From positions 930,001 to 994,000 of the forward strand of contig NZ_CP014213.1 in assembly GCF_003268005.1 (NCBI RefSeq): 64,000 nt of DNA, given 5' to 3'. Origin of the DNA: Methanosphaera sp. BMS (GTDB lineage Archaea > Methanobacteriota > Methanobacteria > Methanobacteriales > Methanobacteriaceae). This document shows, one piece after another, positions 19,001 through 29,800 of this stretch; positions within the stretch are counted from its first letter, which is position 1, and every line of letters starts with the position of its first letter. Under the pieces are notes generated by a model. It ran no database searches. It was not told the DNA's origin and worked only from the letters and a program-made list of their open reading frames with translations. The position numbers and the translations under genes are program-made.

Positions 19001-21664
19001 TACTACTACAACCTATCATATGAAAATGTTAAATATGTAACTGATAACGTAACAGTAACCGTTGTTGCAAGTAAAGTACAAGCTACAATCGTGGCCGATG
19101 ATGTAATCAACGGTTATATCGATGAAGACACTCCTATAGTCATCAAAATAGAAGATGGTGAAGGAAACGCTGTAACCCAGGGTACGATTACACTTCTCAA
19201 GGAAGGCATGCCATTAAATTCATATGAGGTTACAGGTGAAAACACGACTATCAAGTTAGTCTATCGGGATGTAGCTACTGAAACAATAACTCTCAGATAT
19301 GAGGATGGAAAATACACTGCAAGCGACAAGGACGTAACCATTAACATACACAAGGTACCAACCACAACAAGCGTTGAAGACCAAAATGTAAAGGTTGACG
19401 ACACGGTAACACTTACTGCAACAGTACTTGACAAGGACAACAACCCAGTTACAACAGGTACCATATACTTCAAGGATGAAGATGGAAACATTGTACACAC
19501 AGTTATCCTAAACAATGGAGAAGAACCTGTATATTCATACACGGCAAGTGATGCCATAACTCAAACATACACCATTTTATACAGGGGAAGTTCCAAATAT
19601 GTCAACAGCACTGCTACAGCAACCGTAACGGTAACTAAATATGATACCACTCTAACGGTTAACAGTCCGACAGTAAACGTTGACGATACCGTAACAATCA
19701 CGGCTACACTAGTGGATGAAAACAACAACCCGGTAACAGCTGGAAAAGTACAGTTCAAAGACGGTGAAGGAAACATTGTATATACTGCAAACCTTGCAAA
19801 CGGTGACGAACTGGTATACTCATACACTTCAAGCCTAGAAGGAGTTGAAGATATTACAGTAAGCTACCTTGGTACATATAAATATGAAAACGATACGGCT
19901 GTTGCAACCGTAACAACCAACAAGATAGAGGTTACAATCAACACCGATAAGGATGAATATTCAGACCTCTTCGGCGTAGACATACCAATAACCATAACCA
20001 TAACAGATGGTCAGGGCAATGCCATTACACAGGGTACAATAACCATCTACGAGGATGATGCTGTGGTCAACACCACTACAATTACAGGTGAATCAACCAC
20101 GTTCACATTCAACTATCCACAGGCAGGTACACATAATTTGGTAATCAAGTATGATAACTACAAATACTCTGCAGAGGATAAGGAAGTTGTTGTAGATGCA
20201 GAAGCTAGAGAAGCAACAATCATAACCAGCGATGTTGACGCATTCGTAGGAGATGATGTTGTGATTACTGCAACTGTTGAATCCGATGGAGTGGAAGTAA
20301 CCGAAGGTAAAATAAGATTCATTAACTCTGACGGCGATGTACTGGCTGAATGTGACCTATCCAATGGTCCTGCTACATACGACTTCGGCGTAATTACAGA
20401 AGTATTTGATGATGAGATAAGCGTTGAATATGTAAGTGACAACTACTACGCTGATGATGAAACCATTATTGTGGAAGTAATCAAACAGATGGCAGACGTT
20501 GTATTAACCACTAGTGACGTGGCTATAGCTACCCCAATTACTGTAACGGCTAATGTAACCTATGAGGATGAACCTATCAACCAGGGTCAAATCATATTTA
20601 CCGATGCTAATGGAAACGTAATCGACACGGTTAACGTAGTGGACGGTATTGCAACAATCACTGTTCAATACGATGATGTAGGTACCTACACCATTAACGC
20701 CGAATTTGTCGACTCAGCATATGAGGGTGAAGAAAACATTGACATTACAATCAACAAGATACCAGTTACACTAGCCATCAGCGAGGATCAGACTATTGCA
20801 GTTGGAGATACGGCTACAATCACAGCTACGGTCACAAGTGAAGATGGCTTTGTAAATGCAGGTAAGGTAATATTTACTAAAGGTACGACCAAACTTGCAG
20901 AAGTTAACGTAGTGGATGGTGTTGCCAGCTTTGACTACACACCAACAACATCAGGTAGTGTGGACATTACAGCCAAATACGTACCGGATGACATCTACTC
21001 AATAGATGAGGACACGGCTACATGTACAGTAACGGCTGATAAAGTAAATACCACCACAACACTTGATGATGTGACCTTAACTGCCGGTAAAACTGTTACA
21101 TTAACAGCTCGCATAACCGCTAGTGATAACTCAATTGTATCAGCAGGTAAAGTTGCATTTAAAGTAAACGGTAAAACACTTAAGGATGCAAACGGCAAAG
21201 TCATCTATGCCAAAGTTGTTGACGGCGTTGCCACATATGAATATGAAGTCCCATCAGACTTAGTCGGTAAGAACGTGACAATAGAAGCTGTATACAGTGG
21301 TTCAAGTAAATATCTTAAATCCAACGATAAACCAGCTGAGCCAAAAACTGTTTTAAGTGGTGTTGCAGATATTGAAATTACCAGTGCCGCTACAGTTACA
21401 AAAGGTGAAAACGCTACGTTTACCGTTAAGGTTACCGACAATGGTGCAAACGTCAATGGAGGTAAAGTAGTTCTTAAAATCAATGGTAAAACATTGAAAG
21501 ACACTAACGGTAAGGTAATCTATGCAAATGTTGTTGACGGTATTGCAAGTGTTGAATACTTAATACCTGAAAGCATGAAATCCAAAGATTACACGTTAAG
21601 TGCTGTATTTACAAGCAGCAACTATGAGCGTTGTGAAACCAACCAAACCATTACGGTACAATAA
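13043..21664 (+). CDS. giant adhesin-like protein, beta-helix plus Ig-like repeats
   Basis: A surface protein of 2873 residues. Residues 1-28 are a Sec signal peptide (ISLIFVALLIIGGVSAA). Residues 90-1510 form right-handed beta-helix repeats of the chlamydial Pmp type, with many GGAI and FxxN motifs (for example GGAIYSIGTVNLENVTL). Residues 1520-2873 are about a dozen Ig-like domains of about 95 residues with lines such as ITVTANVTYEDEPINQGQI. The last two domains carry KVNGKTLKDANGKVIYAKV, shared with other adhesins in this window. There is no C-terminal membrane anchor or sorting signal. The start is ATG 13043 after GTGATTT. It stands alone, with a terminator just downstream. The likely role is attachment to host, food particles or other microbes; the ligand is unknown. 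Asn-x-Thr/Ser sequons are plentiful. Confidence 0.9.
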   Translation: MNKKNVKIFTFISLIFVALLIIGGVSAAVDDSPAATVDDDTITADAVTASSDVQSNNEIITNEAIKEERSVKGAQQQLPANDYSELKTAVNTAKMDDNDANSYVISLSQSGTYEVDAPIKWTSMGNPTLTIEGNGATITGNSNQFFTINSGRTLIINNIIIDGTSADDGGAINNNGTITLTNSIIKNSIATNGGAIYSIGTVNLENVTLQANEATKKGGAIYSTGTVNAKNVTFKDNLVTDGSHGDNDGGAGIYTTGAIYIEDSTFDSNIGQYTDTSSSSNGADGGAIRVKDSISDMIITNTTFTNNKGRHGGALLICDDEGRNQGIKKITGSTFTGNQAIYGGAIEVYNDLIIEDSVFEENSVKGIGSGNRNPLGGAICVNDLVDNGAPGSLSVKNTTFEKNTASTTFEEGTTNYGSGGAIYNSGPGATIENCTFTENEAYDGGAIEDEATSSTIKDSVFEQNTAVETGGAIFTINNGTGTTANINNCTFTENSANNGGAIATIGNTTMNIDECSFDQNTATSNGGAYYSTWDTYNLPRLFKHASITNSNFTDNTANDYPAIYDSNSGPFNGGSSSTVIDNCKFEDNVATSASGSTIYTRYASTSITNSNISDTNNRAIASVWNNGVANMENDIVNGLDVDSMNNGNLEVSVSNYAELVAITDVLNNQYNSADPVYINFTGDAVYTETEPIAYENINCPVTFIGNGKTIDANGMQFVTIGEGKSLTIRNLTIKNAQADNGAAVLNYGSLTVNSDSVFEDNSALYNGGAIYSTGNLTITKTNFTNNEVTTHQGAGQKDYGGGAICSLGKLSVQTSNFVENTAAHNDVEPNGDGGVAGAILVLNTTQEVSITTSNFTKNDGRHGGAITINNNDKENTKKVTINKNNFVENTALYGAAIDTYQQANITNNNFTKNTVTGQGSGDRVPMGAAICANQGDYEYTLTLINNTFKENEAQDNGCGGVMLTMPDSTIVSSNNVYENNKAYDTGVACIQGSATFTNDTFTGNEGTGYTGVFTQAGDELTITGCTFENNEGNGYGDIAYAYEGYEVTITDSTIITENEFGDLMSPANSDDFEGTNVKVNGVTFAYTDFKDPIVFDVADYQELVDLVALIKSEQIAFNVVANLTGTTYTETEPIVLDDTFPAESFTIEGNGKTIDASGMQFLTVGEGQTVTINNLTVANAQADNGAAIINHGDLTINDAVFEDNQALYRGGAILTDGTLTVNRTKFTNNQVTTHQGAGSKDYGGGAICAFGELTVDESVFTANVAAHNDVEPNGDGGVAGAILILNNSEDITITNSNFTQNTGRHGGAITINDNLHRDEGTVTIDSNNFDNNDALYGAAIDTFHSAIITNNNFTNNWIDGQGSGDRVPMGAAICINNGGDPDYTITLENNIFRGNEAKDNGCAGAVFTMPDTTLNSANNVYENNKAYDTGVATIQGIATFTNDTFTGNEGTGYTGVFTQAGDDLTITECTFENNEGNGYGDIVYAYAGYDVTITDSTINGDDTEFVAGSGSVTATGNTVNDVVVAEGLVLTAIDDLTITEVINGENITVVVKATSDDSIVTTGTVDLYVGDTLISSDCAADAAGFNVTVNTNLYGDNEVTIKYYDDSGVYVSSEKTIDLTIDMIPATIDITTPVDVIATDATVIPFTVTSGDEVLNHGTVTVKVVNENGEPLVGTPDQTIDLAIDNPEFTVTLYEGTYYYNLSYADDDYVADNVTIEVIASKLDAYVAADDEEGYFDEDITVTVYITDEDDEAVTQGTLSFVDEDGNDVIDPITITGEQTTATFNYPLAGQYDITIKYEDGKYKAADWDLTITVFSKEAEINTTNAIDVYAGEDITITANVLCDDEPITVGKLVLYKDDEVVDECELTTGTATFNIPAYTEATQETYVLKYEGNGNYEVEDDATVVITVTQLPATINVNPTTINTIATDATSIPFTVTSGDEVLTVGTVRLKAVNILGQAIVGTPDQVIDLSTQEPVFTVTVFEGTYYYNLSYENVKYVTDNVTVTVVASKVQATIVADDVINGYIDEDTPIVIKIEDGEGNAVTQGTITLLKEGMPLNSYEVTGENTTIKLVYRDVATETITLRYEDGKYTASDKDVTINIHKVPTTTSVEDQNVKVDDTVTLTATVLDKDNNPVTTGTIYFKDEDGNIVHTVILNNGEEPVYSYTASDAITQTYTILYRGSSKYVNSTATATVTVTKYDTTLTVNSPTVNVDDTVTITATLVDENNNPVTAGKVQFKDGEGNIVYTANLANGDELVYSYTSSLEGVEDITVSYLGTYKYENDTAVATVTTNKIEVTINTDKDEYSDLFGVDIPITITITDGQGNAITQGTITIYEDDAVVNTTTITGESTTFTFNYPQAGTHNLVIKYDNYKYSAEDKEVVVDAEAREATIITSDVDAFVGDDVVITATVESDGVEVTEGKIRFINSDGDVLAECDLSNGPATYDFGVITEVFDDEISVEYVSDNYYADDETIIVEVIKQMADVVLTTSDVAIATPITVTANVTYEDEPINQGQIIFTDANGNVIDTVNVVDGIATITVQYDDVGTYTINAEFVDSAYEGEENIDITINKIPVTLAISEDQTIAVGDTATITATVTSEDGFVNAGKVIFTKGTTKLAEVNVVDGVASFDYTPTTSGSVDITAKYVPDDIYSIDEDTATCTVTADKVNTTTTLDDVTLTAGKTVTLTARITASDNSIVSAGKVAFKVNGKTLKDANGKVIYAKVVDGVATYEYEVPSDLVGKNVTIEAVYSGSSKYLKSNDKPAEPKTVLSGVADIEITSAATVTKGENATFTVKVTDNGANVNGGKVVLKINGKTLKDTNGKVIYANVVDGIASVEYLIPESMKSKDYTLSAVFTSSNYERCETNQTITVQ
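14998..17560 (+). repeat. in-frame tandem duplication of a 1332-bp beta-helix block
   Basis: Copy 1 begins near 14998 (protein YAELVAITDVLNNQYN) and copy 2 near 16330 (YQELVDLVALIKSEQ). Matching points such as AACAACGTATACGAAAAC at 15962 and 17294 are exactly 1332 bases apart, that is 444 codons. The stretches around 15960-16090 and 17290-17420 are almost identical in DNA. A third, more diverged block starts near 13280. Confidence 0.85.
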
Positions 21665-21683
21665 AATTCGAACTTATGACCTT

Positions 21684-21727
21684 GGAGGATTTATATGATT
21701 AAATCTTCCACCACTATTTTTTTTTGC
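21684..21727 (+). terminator. terminator after the 2873-residue adhesin
   Basis: GGAGGATTTA at 21684-21693 pairs with TAAATCTTCC at 21700-21709 (ten pairs, one G-T), followed by ACCACTA and a run of T to about 21723. It begins 20 bases past the stop. Confidence 0.7.
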
Positions 21728-21947
21728 ATATTAACTTTTAATATCCATACATTTTACATTACTGTTTTAAAGTAAAAATCCTTTGAAATTTATTTATTAT
21801 TCATAATTTCTTGATAAACACCATTAGTGTTATGGGTGTAATATCCATTTTAAAAGTAGAGTTAAATAGTATAAATTAGATATATTTTATTATATGTAAA
21901 AATGATTTAATCATTTATCTAAAATGAGTATAAGGAGGGATTAATCC

Positions 21948-23063
21948 TTGCACAAATGCAACAATTGTGGTCATATGAACCCCGACTACATCAATGTATG
22001 TCTTGAATGCGGCTGTGACTTGGACACGCTTGTGCCACGCCAGTTTAATGATGATGTTGATGAATCAGAGGAGGAATATGAGCTTACACAAGAGGAATTA
22101 AACAAACTTAGAAGCAAAAACAAACTCCCATATGATAGCGTTGCGAGTGACGATAAGTTACCCGATAATGTCATCCTGGATGATGACGCCCATGATGACT
22201 GTGACTGTGGAGTAGATCATGAAGCAACATATCAAAAGGAAGAGTTGAAAGGTAGTGATGATGCACATTATACGGTTGATCACTATAATGACAATTATTA
22301 TGCAAGAAATGCCTATGAACAGGAGGTACTTCCCGTTAACCTGAACGGTCATAAGAGTTACTACTCTTATCTTCAGAGCCTGAAGGATGAAGTGCCTGAA
22401 ATTGGGAAAAACTTCATTACAAAAAGAATTGATAAAAAGTCAGCCATAGCAATATTTGTATTACTTCTTGCACTTGTAGCTATCATCACCCCTGTAATAG
22501 CCCAGAGTGAATATAATTCATATGAAAGAACCCAGTTTAACACTTTCAGTACTGTGGCATTGAATAATGAGTTAGCCTCCAATCAGTTATTGGCACAGAT
22601 TGCAACCAGTAATCAGACGCCTGAGGATAAGGTGACACAGTTAAACAATCTAAGTACAACGCTTGATTCATCCATTAAGAATACCGAGCAATTCAATAAC
22701 TTCACATTTAACTCTACACGACATGAATTCCTTGAGTTACAGATAGAGGCACTTAAGATTGACAAGAAAAATATTGACATGTATCAGGAGTTATATCAGA
22801 TACAGGCCGATTACATGAACAATAAGATTAGTGACGCGGAGGTTCAGGAAAGAATCAGCAAACTGCCTGATCCATCAGCGGATTTATCAAAAATGGAGGA
22901 TATCCATGTGAGACTCTATGATATTATCGATAAGGATCCTATCATAAAGTCCGACTTTAACAATAACAGGGTTACTCCTATCTATCAGACATTGGCTTCA
23001 AACGTAAATGCTACAAATAACACTACGGCAAATAACACTACAACAAACAATAGCACCAATTAA
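21948..23063 (+). CDS. zinc-ribbon membrane protein
   Basis: A protein of 371 residues. The N-terminus is a zinc ribbon, CNNCGHMNP...CLECGCDLD (two CxxC pairs at about 4-7 and 18-21). An acidic low-complexity region follows (30-130), then one membrane segment near 165-187 (AIAIFVLLLALVAIITPVIA). An outer helical domain (190-350, QQ/L/N-rich) ends in an Asn/Thr tail (NATNNTTANNTTTNN) that offers glycosylation sequons. The inferred topology is zinc ribbon inside, helical domain outside. The start is TTG 21948 behind the strong site AAGGAGGG at 21932-21939. It lies between two giant adhesins; a role in surface assembly is possible but not shown. Confidence 0.8.
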   Translation: MHKCNNCGHMNPDYINVCLECGCDLDTLVPRQFNDDVDESEEEYELTQEELNKLRSKNKLPYDSVASDDKLPDNVILDDDAHDDCDCGVDHEATYQKEELKGSDDAHYTVDHYNDNYYARNAYEQEVLPVNLNGHKSYYSYLQSLKDEVPEIGKNFITKRIDKKSAIAIFVLLLALVAIITPVIAQSEYNSYERTQFNTFSTVALNNELASNQLLAQIATSNQTPEDKVTQLNNLSTTLDSSIKNTEQFNNFTFNSTRHEFLELQIEALKIDKKNIDMYQELYQIQADYMNNKISDAEVQERISKLPDPSADLSKMEDIHVRLYDIIDKDPIIKSDFNNNRVTPIYQTLASNVNATNNTTANNTTTNNSTN

Positions 23064-23357
23064 AATTATTCATCCCCTCCTTAACAATTTTTTTTTAAGT
23101 TACAATTAAAATAATTATGAAATGCTATTTTTTAACTTATTACATGTAGATGTACATATCCAATAATTATAGAATCATATAATACAATTGATATTATTTA
23201 ATATAGATGCCGTTATATTAATTTAAATAGATTCAATATGAATATAATTGATTATTATTTGATGATTATGATAAGTAGAATCATTTGAATAAATGTATTG
23301 AAAAAATAGTTCAATATATCAATTATAAAGCATGAACTTTAAAAGGTTTTTAAGATA

Positions 23358-23546
23358 ATGATACATAATGTTACCTGCAAAGAGGACATGAAAAAAATAC
23401 GAAGACACGACAACAATAATACATTCAGCACAATACCCCATTATGCATGGGTATCTGATGATAAAAAGAGCGAAAACCCAAAACTAAAAACGACAACCGG
23501 CAATAAAAATAATAGACAAACCAAAATAAAAAGATACGGACAATAA
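23358..23546 (+). CDS. possible small basic protein (62 residues)
   Basis: This short frame is clearly richer in G+C than its flanks and uses codons normal for the region. It encodes a basic, Asn/Lys-rich peptide with HYAWVSDDKKSENPK. The ribosome site is weak (AAAAGG 16 bases before ATG) and no family is recognised. The remainder of 23064-23809 is AT-rich, with a T run at 23090-23097 that probably ends the zinc-ribbon gene. Confidence 0.35.
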   Translation: MIHNVTCKEDMKKIRRHDNNNTFSTIPHYAWVSDDKKSENPKLKTTTGNKNNRQTKIKRYGQ

Positions 23547-23809
23547 GAATAAGATTGTTTTAAAGGCAATTTGCTTAGAAAAATTTAAAGCTATTTTTAC
23601 AAATTCCTAAATTCAAAAATCCATAAAATAAACTATTTTTACAAATAAATTACAAATAAAAGTAGATAATAATAATTATTTCATATAAATAATTAACAAT
23701 TAAAATCAGATAATTTAAACTCAAAAACTAGATTTTTCAATCTATCTTTCACGACAATAATATCACATATTTTTTTAAAAAAATAAAAAAAGAGAAAAAA
23801 GGGGTAATT

Positions 23810-26800
23810 TTATTCAACAATTAAAGCGTTGGTCATACGTACTTCGTTGTAACGGTTGTTAAGACCTGCTACATAGTAGAGTTCATATACTCCAGGTTTG
23901 AGGAATGAAGTGTCAATTTCACAATCGACAATACCATTCTTAGCAACGGCTAATTGAGTTTTACCGCCAACTTTAAGTGCTATATCAGTGTTATATACAC
24001 AAAGTTCACCTTTAGCATCACGTAATGTTGCTTTGATGTGAGCTTTACCATCTTTAGCATATACAAGTGATGTGTTGAAGTATACATCTGAACGTACAAT
24101 GGTTAAGATAGTACTGTTTTCAGTTCTGTCATATAACTTGTTACTTAATACAACACTCATGTTAAGGTCTTTAGCACTCATACCAGGACGTATATCATAT
24201 ACTATACTTGCAGTACCGTTTACAACGTTAGCTACGATAGCTTTACCAGATGCATCCTTAATGGTTTCACCGTTAACTTTGAAGATTACTTGTCCACCGT
24301 TTACTGCTTCACCATTATCGGTTACAAATGCTGTTAATACGATTTGGTCTCCACCTCTAGCAATCTTATCAGTTATTAGTACAACTTGTGCTTTACGTGG
24401 AGCGATATTAGCTTTGGTAGTGTTTTCACTAGCGTTGTAAGTGTTGTCACCTAAGTATCTGATGGTTAGTGTACTGTTTCCTTTCCATGCTTGGGTAGCA
24501 TTTACTTCTGCAGTTACTGTACCGTCAACTACTCTGACTTTTAGCTGGGTACCGTTTGCATCTTTAACTGTTTGACCGTTAATCTTGAAGACTACGTTTC
24601 CGCTTTGTACAGGGTTACCGTTTTCATCAGTTACTTTTGCAGTGATTGTAACCATGTCATTCATTTGACCGGTTATTGGGTCGGCCTTAATGACTACGTT
24701 TTGTTTGGTAATGTTAGCTTTTACGCTTCCGGTTGATGCTGTGTAGTTATCTGATCCAAGGAATTGTGCTTTGATAGTTCCATTGAATTGTTCAGGATAA
24801 CTGGTTACAATACTAGCTTTACCGTTAGTTACGTTAGCAAGTCCTAAGACATTGTTGTTACTATCGGTGAAGTATACTGCACCGGATTTTATAGCATTAC
24901 CTTTAGCATCGTTAACTGTTGCGGTAATTGTTACATTGTTAAGTGCTTTACCTGTTACTTTAGCTACGGTAGTTTTTGTACCTAATTTGTTTACGGTTAC
25001 TGTAGCGTTTGCAACATTACTTGCATCATATTTAGCATCACCAGCAAATACGGCAGTTACTTCTTCTTTACCTACATCTGCAGCGGTACTGGTTACATTG
25101 AATATACCGGCACTGTTGGTTGTAGCTGTGAGTACTTTACCATCTACATTAATTGATACTTTAGCGTTAGCGATTGCTTTGTTGTCAGCACCTTTTAATG
25201 TTCCGTTAATGGTGTATTTATCTCCAACAGTTACTGTTTTAGGTGCGGATACGGTTAATGTAGTAGCCACTTTGGATACGGTAATTGAATCTTTAACTGT
25301 TTTTGCATTTGTAGTGTTAGTTGCAGGTACTGTTACTGTTACAGGGTTGTCACCAGCTGTTGTTGGTGTTACAGGTATACTGAATTTACCATCTTTATCT
25401 GTTGTACCGTTGTATGTTTTGTCACCGACTTTTACGGTTACAGGAGCGTTAGCTACTGGTTTACCTTCTTCATCGGTTACACTACCAGTTACAGGAACTG
25501 ATTTACCTACTTCTGCACCAGTTACAGGATCTACTGTTACGGTAGGATCTTGTTTGGTTACTTTAGCAGTTGTGTTTGCTTTAGCTGCATTAGTGTTATT
25601 GGTTGCACCGACATTTACATTTACAGGTAATGTTCCGGATTTAGTTGGTGTTACAGGTATACTGAATTTACCATCCTTATCGGTTGTACCAGTGTATGTT
25701 TTACCATCAACTGTTACGTTTACAGGAGCGTTAGCTACTGGTTTACCTTCTTCATCGGTTACGCTACCAGTTACAGGAACTGATTTACCAGCTTCTGCAC
25801 CGTTAATCGGATTAACTGTTACGGTAGGATCTTGTTTGGTTACTTTAGCAGTTGTGTTTGCTTTAGCAGCTTTGGTTTGGTTAGTTGCTCCGACATTTAC
25901 GTTTACAGGTAATGATCCAGATTTAGTAGGTGTTACAGGTATGTTGTAGTTACCATCCTCATCTGTTGTACCAGTGTATGTTTTACCATCAACTGTTACG
26001 TTTACAGGTGCACCGGCTACTGGGTTACCTTGTTCATCGGTTACTTTACCAGTTACAGGAACTTCTTTACCAACTTTTGCATCAGTTATAGGATCAACTG
26101 TTGCTTTAGCGTCTTGCTGTCCTACGTTAGCTGTGGAAGTTTTGTTTGCTGGTTTGGTTGTAGCAGTCTGACCGACACTTACTTGTACTGGCTGACTACC
26201 GGATGTTTCTGGTGTTACAGGAATAGTGAATTTACCGTCTTCACCAGTGTTTCCAGTGTATGTTTTGTCACCGACTTTTACGGTTACAGGAGCACCGGCT
26301 ACTGGGTTACCGTCTTCATCAGTTACTTTACCAGTTACATTTGTAGGTTTGCCTGCTTCAGCATTCTTAATAGGATCAACTGTTAAGTTTGCATCTTGTT
26401 TACCAACATTTGCAGTTGTAGTTTTGTTTGCTGGTTTGGTGTTATCAGTTTCGCCAACACTTACATCTACAGGTGTATTTCCAGATTTTTCCGGTGTTAC
26501 AGGTATACTAAATTTACCATTTTTATCTGTTGTGCCTGTGTAGGTTTGATCGCCAACTTTAACTGTTACAGGAGCGTTAGCTACTGGTTTACCAGTTTCA
26601 TCGGTTACTTTACCTGTTACAGGAGTTTCTTTACCTGCTTCTAATTTGTTGACTGGGTCAACTGTTATGTTAGCATCTTGTTTTTCTACATCTACTGGGA
26701 TGGTTTCTTCTGCTGGAGCGTATCCATCATTTGCAGGTACGCTTACAGTTACTTCATCAACGTTAGCATCTTCAGGTGTTACAGGTATACTGAATTTACC

Positions 26801-29800
26801 GTCATCACCAGTTGTACCGTTTACAACTTTATCTCCAACTTTTACGCTTACAGGAACACCAGCTAATGGGTTACCTTCTTCATCGGTTACTTTACCGGTT
26901 ACGTTGGTTGGTTTACCGACTTCGATTTCATCAATATGGTCTACTGTAAGGTTGGTTGTTGCTTCATCGATGATTGCAACTACTGTGTAGTCACTTGTGG
27001 AATCAGCATAAGTGTCTTCACTTGTGAATTTGACTGTTACGTCTTTTCTACCACTATCATTGAATACAGTTGTAATTGTAGCAGTTCCGTCTTCGACAGT
27101 AGCTGTTCCTATTACATTACCGTCATATGAGAATTCTACTGTACCTTTACCAACTTTGTTACCGTTTTCATCAACGACGTTAACACTTAATTCAACCTCA
27201 TCAAAGACTTTAGCTTCTTGAATACTGTTGTCGTTTGATTCGATTGCAGTGTTGAGGTTTCTGAATGTGATAGTAGTTGTGTTTTCAGCATAGTTGTACA
27301 AGTCATCCTGTGCACGTGATACATTTAATGTGAATGTACCGTTTATGTCGGATGTTACTGCGTATTCTCCATGGGTACCGGTAATAGGTAATTCTTCTGT
27401 TGGTTTGTCACCGAAGGTGTAGTTTAATGCATCTACTTTTACAATTGTACCATTGTCACTTGTAATTATAACAAATGTGACAGTGTCATTGATTTTTATA
27501 TCACCGGATGGTTTTATAATTTCAATGGTTAGGTTTTGTCTTAATATAGCATCAACTGTTAAATCAACTGAATCTTCATCATAATTGTCAGTAGCGACAG
27601 CTACAACAGTTATGTCATTTGTACCGTTTACAAGTTTATCAGCAACGTCATATGTGAATTTACCATCAGCGTCTGTTGTGGTTTGACCTACTTCTTCACC
27701 GTTTACGATTATTGAAATTGGAGCATCAGCTATAGGTGCTTGAGTATCCATATCAACTAATGTACCGGTAATTGGAGCATCATCTTCACCGATGAATACT
27801 GTTTCGGTTGGACCTTCAGCAGTAACCTCTACGAGGAATTTGTCGATTGTAAAGGTTTGAGGTTCTGATTTGGTATCATCATTTACAATAGCAACTACTT
27901 CATAGTCACCAGCGGTAGTGCCTGGGAATTCATATTTGAATTTACCTTCGTCATCTACCGGTACGGTTACTTCTTCACCATTGATTGTAAGAGTAATCTC
28001 ATCAATGTCTAATGGATCGTAGCTACTGGTTACTGTACCTGTTATGTTTACGGTTGTATTGTAGTCATATACAGGTTCTAGTTCATCAAGTGTTACATCA
28101 TATTCAACTGAAACAATTTCAGCATCTCCTGATTCACTTGCTGATTTATATACCACATCTTCAGTTTCATTACCAGGATATGATACTGTTACTGTAACAG
28201 GACCAATTGTATTTGGATTGATTGGTATTACGAAGTTACCTTCATCATCAGTTACGCCTTCAAAGACTTCTTCATAGCCGTCTTCATTTTCAACTGTTAC
28301 GGTAATTGTCTGATTAGCTAATCCGTTTCCATCCTCATCTAGTAATTTACCTGTTATGTCAGCTTCTTTACCTTCATATAATTCATCAGGTATTGAAACA
28401 TCTACAAGTTTAGTAGTGACTTCTGGTTTAATTACTTCTAATGTTGTTTTATTATAGATAATATTAATTTCACCAGCAACATCAACTTCAGCTTCGGTGT
28501 ATACATTGAACTCTCCTAGAGTTTCTGGCGTGAATGTTATTTCAAGAACACCATCAACAACAGTTTGAGCCTCAGAGTTATATACTTCTTCACCTTCTTC
28601 ATCATAGATAATTATTGTGATTACTGCATCTGGTATTACTACACCAGTTTCAGGATTTATGATTGTTGCTGTGACTGTTACTTCATAACCAAGTTCAGCT
28701 GGATTTGGATCTACTTCAAGTTGTACTATTGGTTCTACCAATGCACCAACACTGAAGTGTCTTTCTTCAACATCGGATGCAAGGTATGTACCATTTCCTT
28801 CGAAGAATACTGTTACATTTACTGTAGCAGCATCATTTACTTCAAGATCATCAAGCACCCAATCTCCAGTTTCTTCGTCAACGTTAATTTGACCTTCGAT
28901 TGTTTCATTTGAACCGTCAGCGTAGACAACTACTATTGTATAGTTTATCCATAATCCTTCAACAGGTATTACGTTACCTTCTGAATCAAGTAATTGACCT
29001 TCAATAACAATTGTTGCAGGTGCCTCTAGTACTGTATCGTTTTCGATTTCGGCAGGATCACCGGAAATCCATACATGCAATACGGTATCTGTAGGTACTT
29101 CTTCAGGTGCTAATAGTTCTACTGTTCCATCAGCTTCTGCTGCGGTATAGTCTTCATTACCTTCGAATGATAATTCAACTGTAGCTTCACCAACTAGACC
29201 GTCAGTTCCGACAGTTGTAGTTATGATTCCATCAATTGGAGTTATATATTCCTCGAATACTTCTCCATTAGGTAGGGTAACTTTTACGTATACCTGGACA
29301 TCACTTACAGGAACAAATTCGTCATCTTCATCATAATAACCGACTTCTGCATTAATTTCAATAGGTTCACCATTGTCTAATGGAGTGTCTGGTTCGTAAA
29401 TGATTTGTAATGATTTTTGTTCTTTTGCTATGATTTCAGTTGTTGTTTCATCTGAGGATTCTTTATATACATCATTTCCGGCAAATTCTGCGGTTATTGT
29501 TGCAATACCTTCAACATTTGCAGGGAATGTGACTGTGAATGAACCTTCATCGTCAGTTACATTTGTTCTTGAAACTGTTAATCCATCAGCAAATTTAATT
29601 GTTACTGTTACATCTTCACCAGCAATAGGTGCTTGTTCATCATCATCAACGTATAATACACCGTTTATTTCGATTTCTGAACCTACTACATATGTATCAT
29701 CAACATCTACTGCTATGGCTGATAGCTCTTTAGGTGCTGTAATTAGCACTTCATCGGTAGCTGTGTATCCATTATAGTGATTGTTACCTTCGTAGATTAA

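Noticed and set aside
24852-25949. A 365-codon plus-strand frame inside the 4377-residue adhesin gene
   Set aside because: It is the antisense of repetitive Ig-like domains, is made of T/S/V/L strings, has no ribosome site and follows the repeat period of the real gene.
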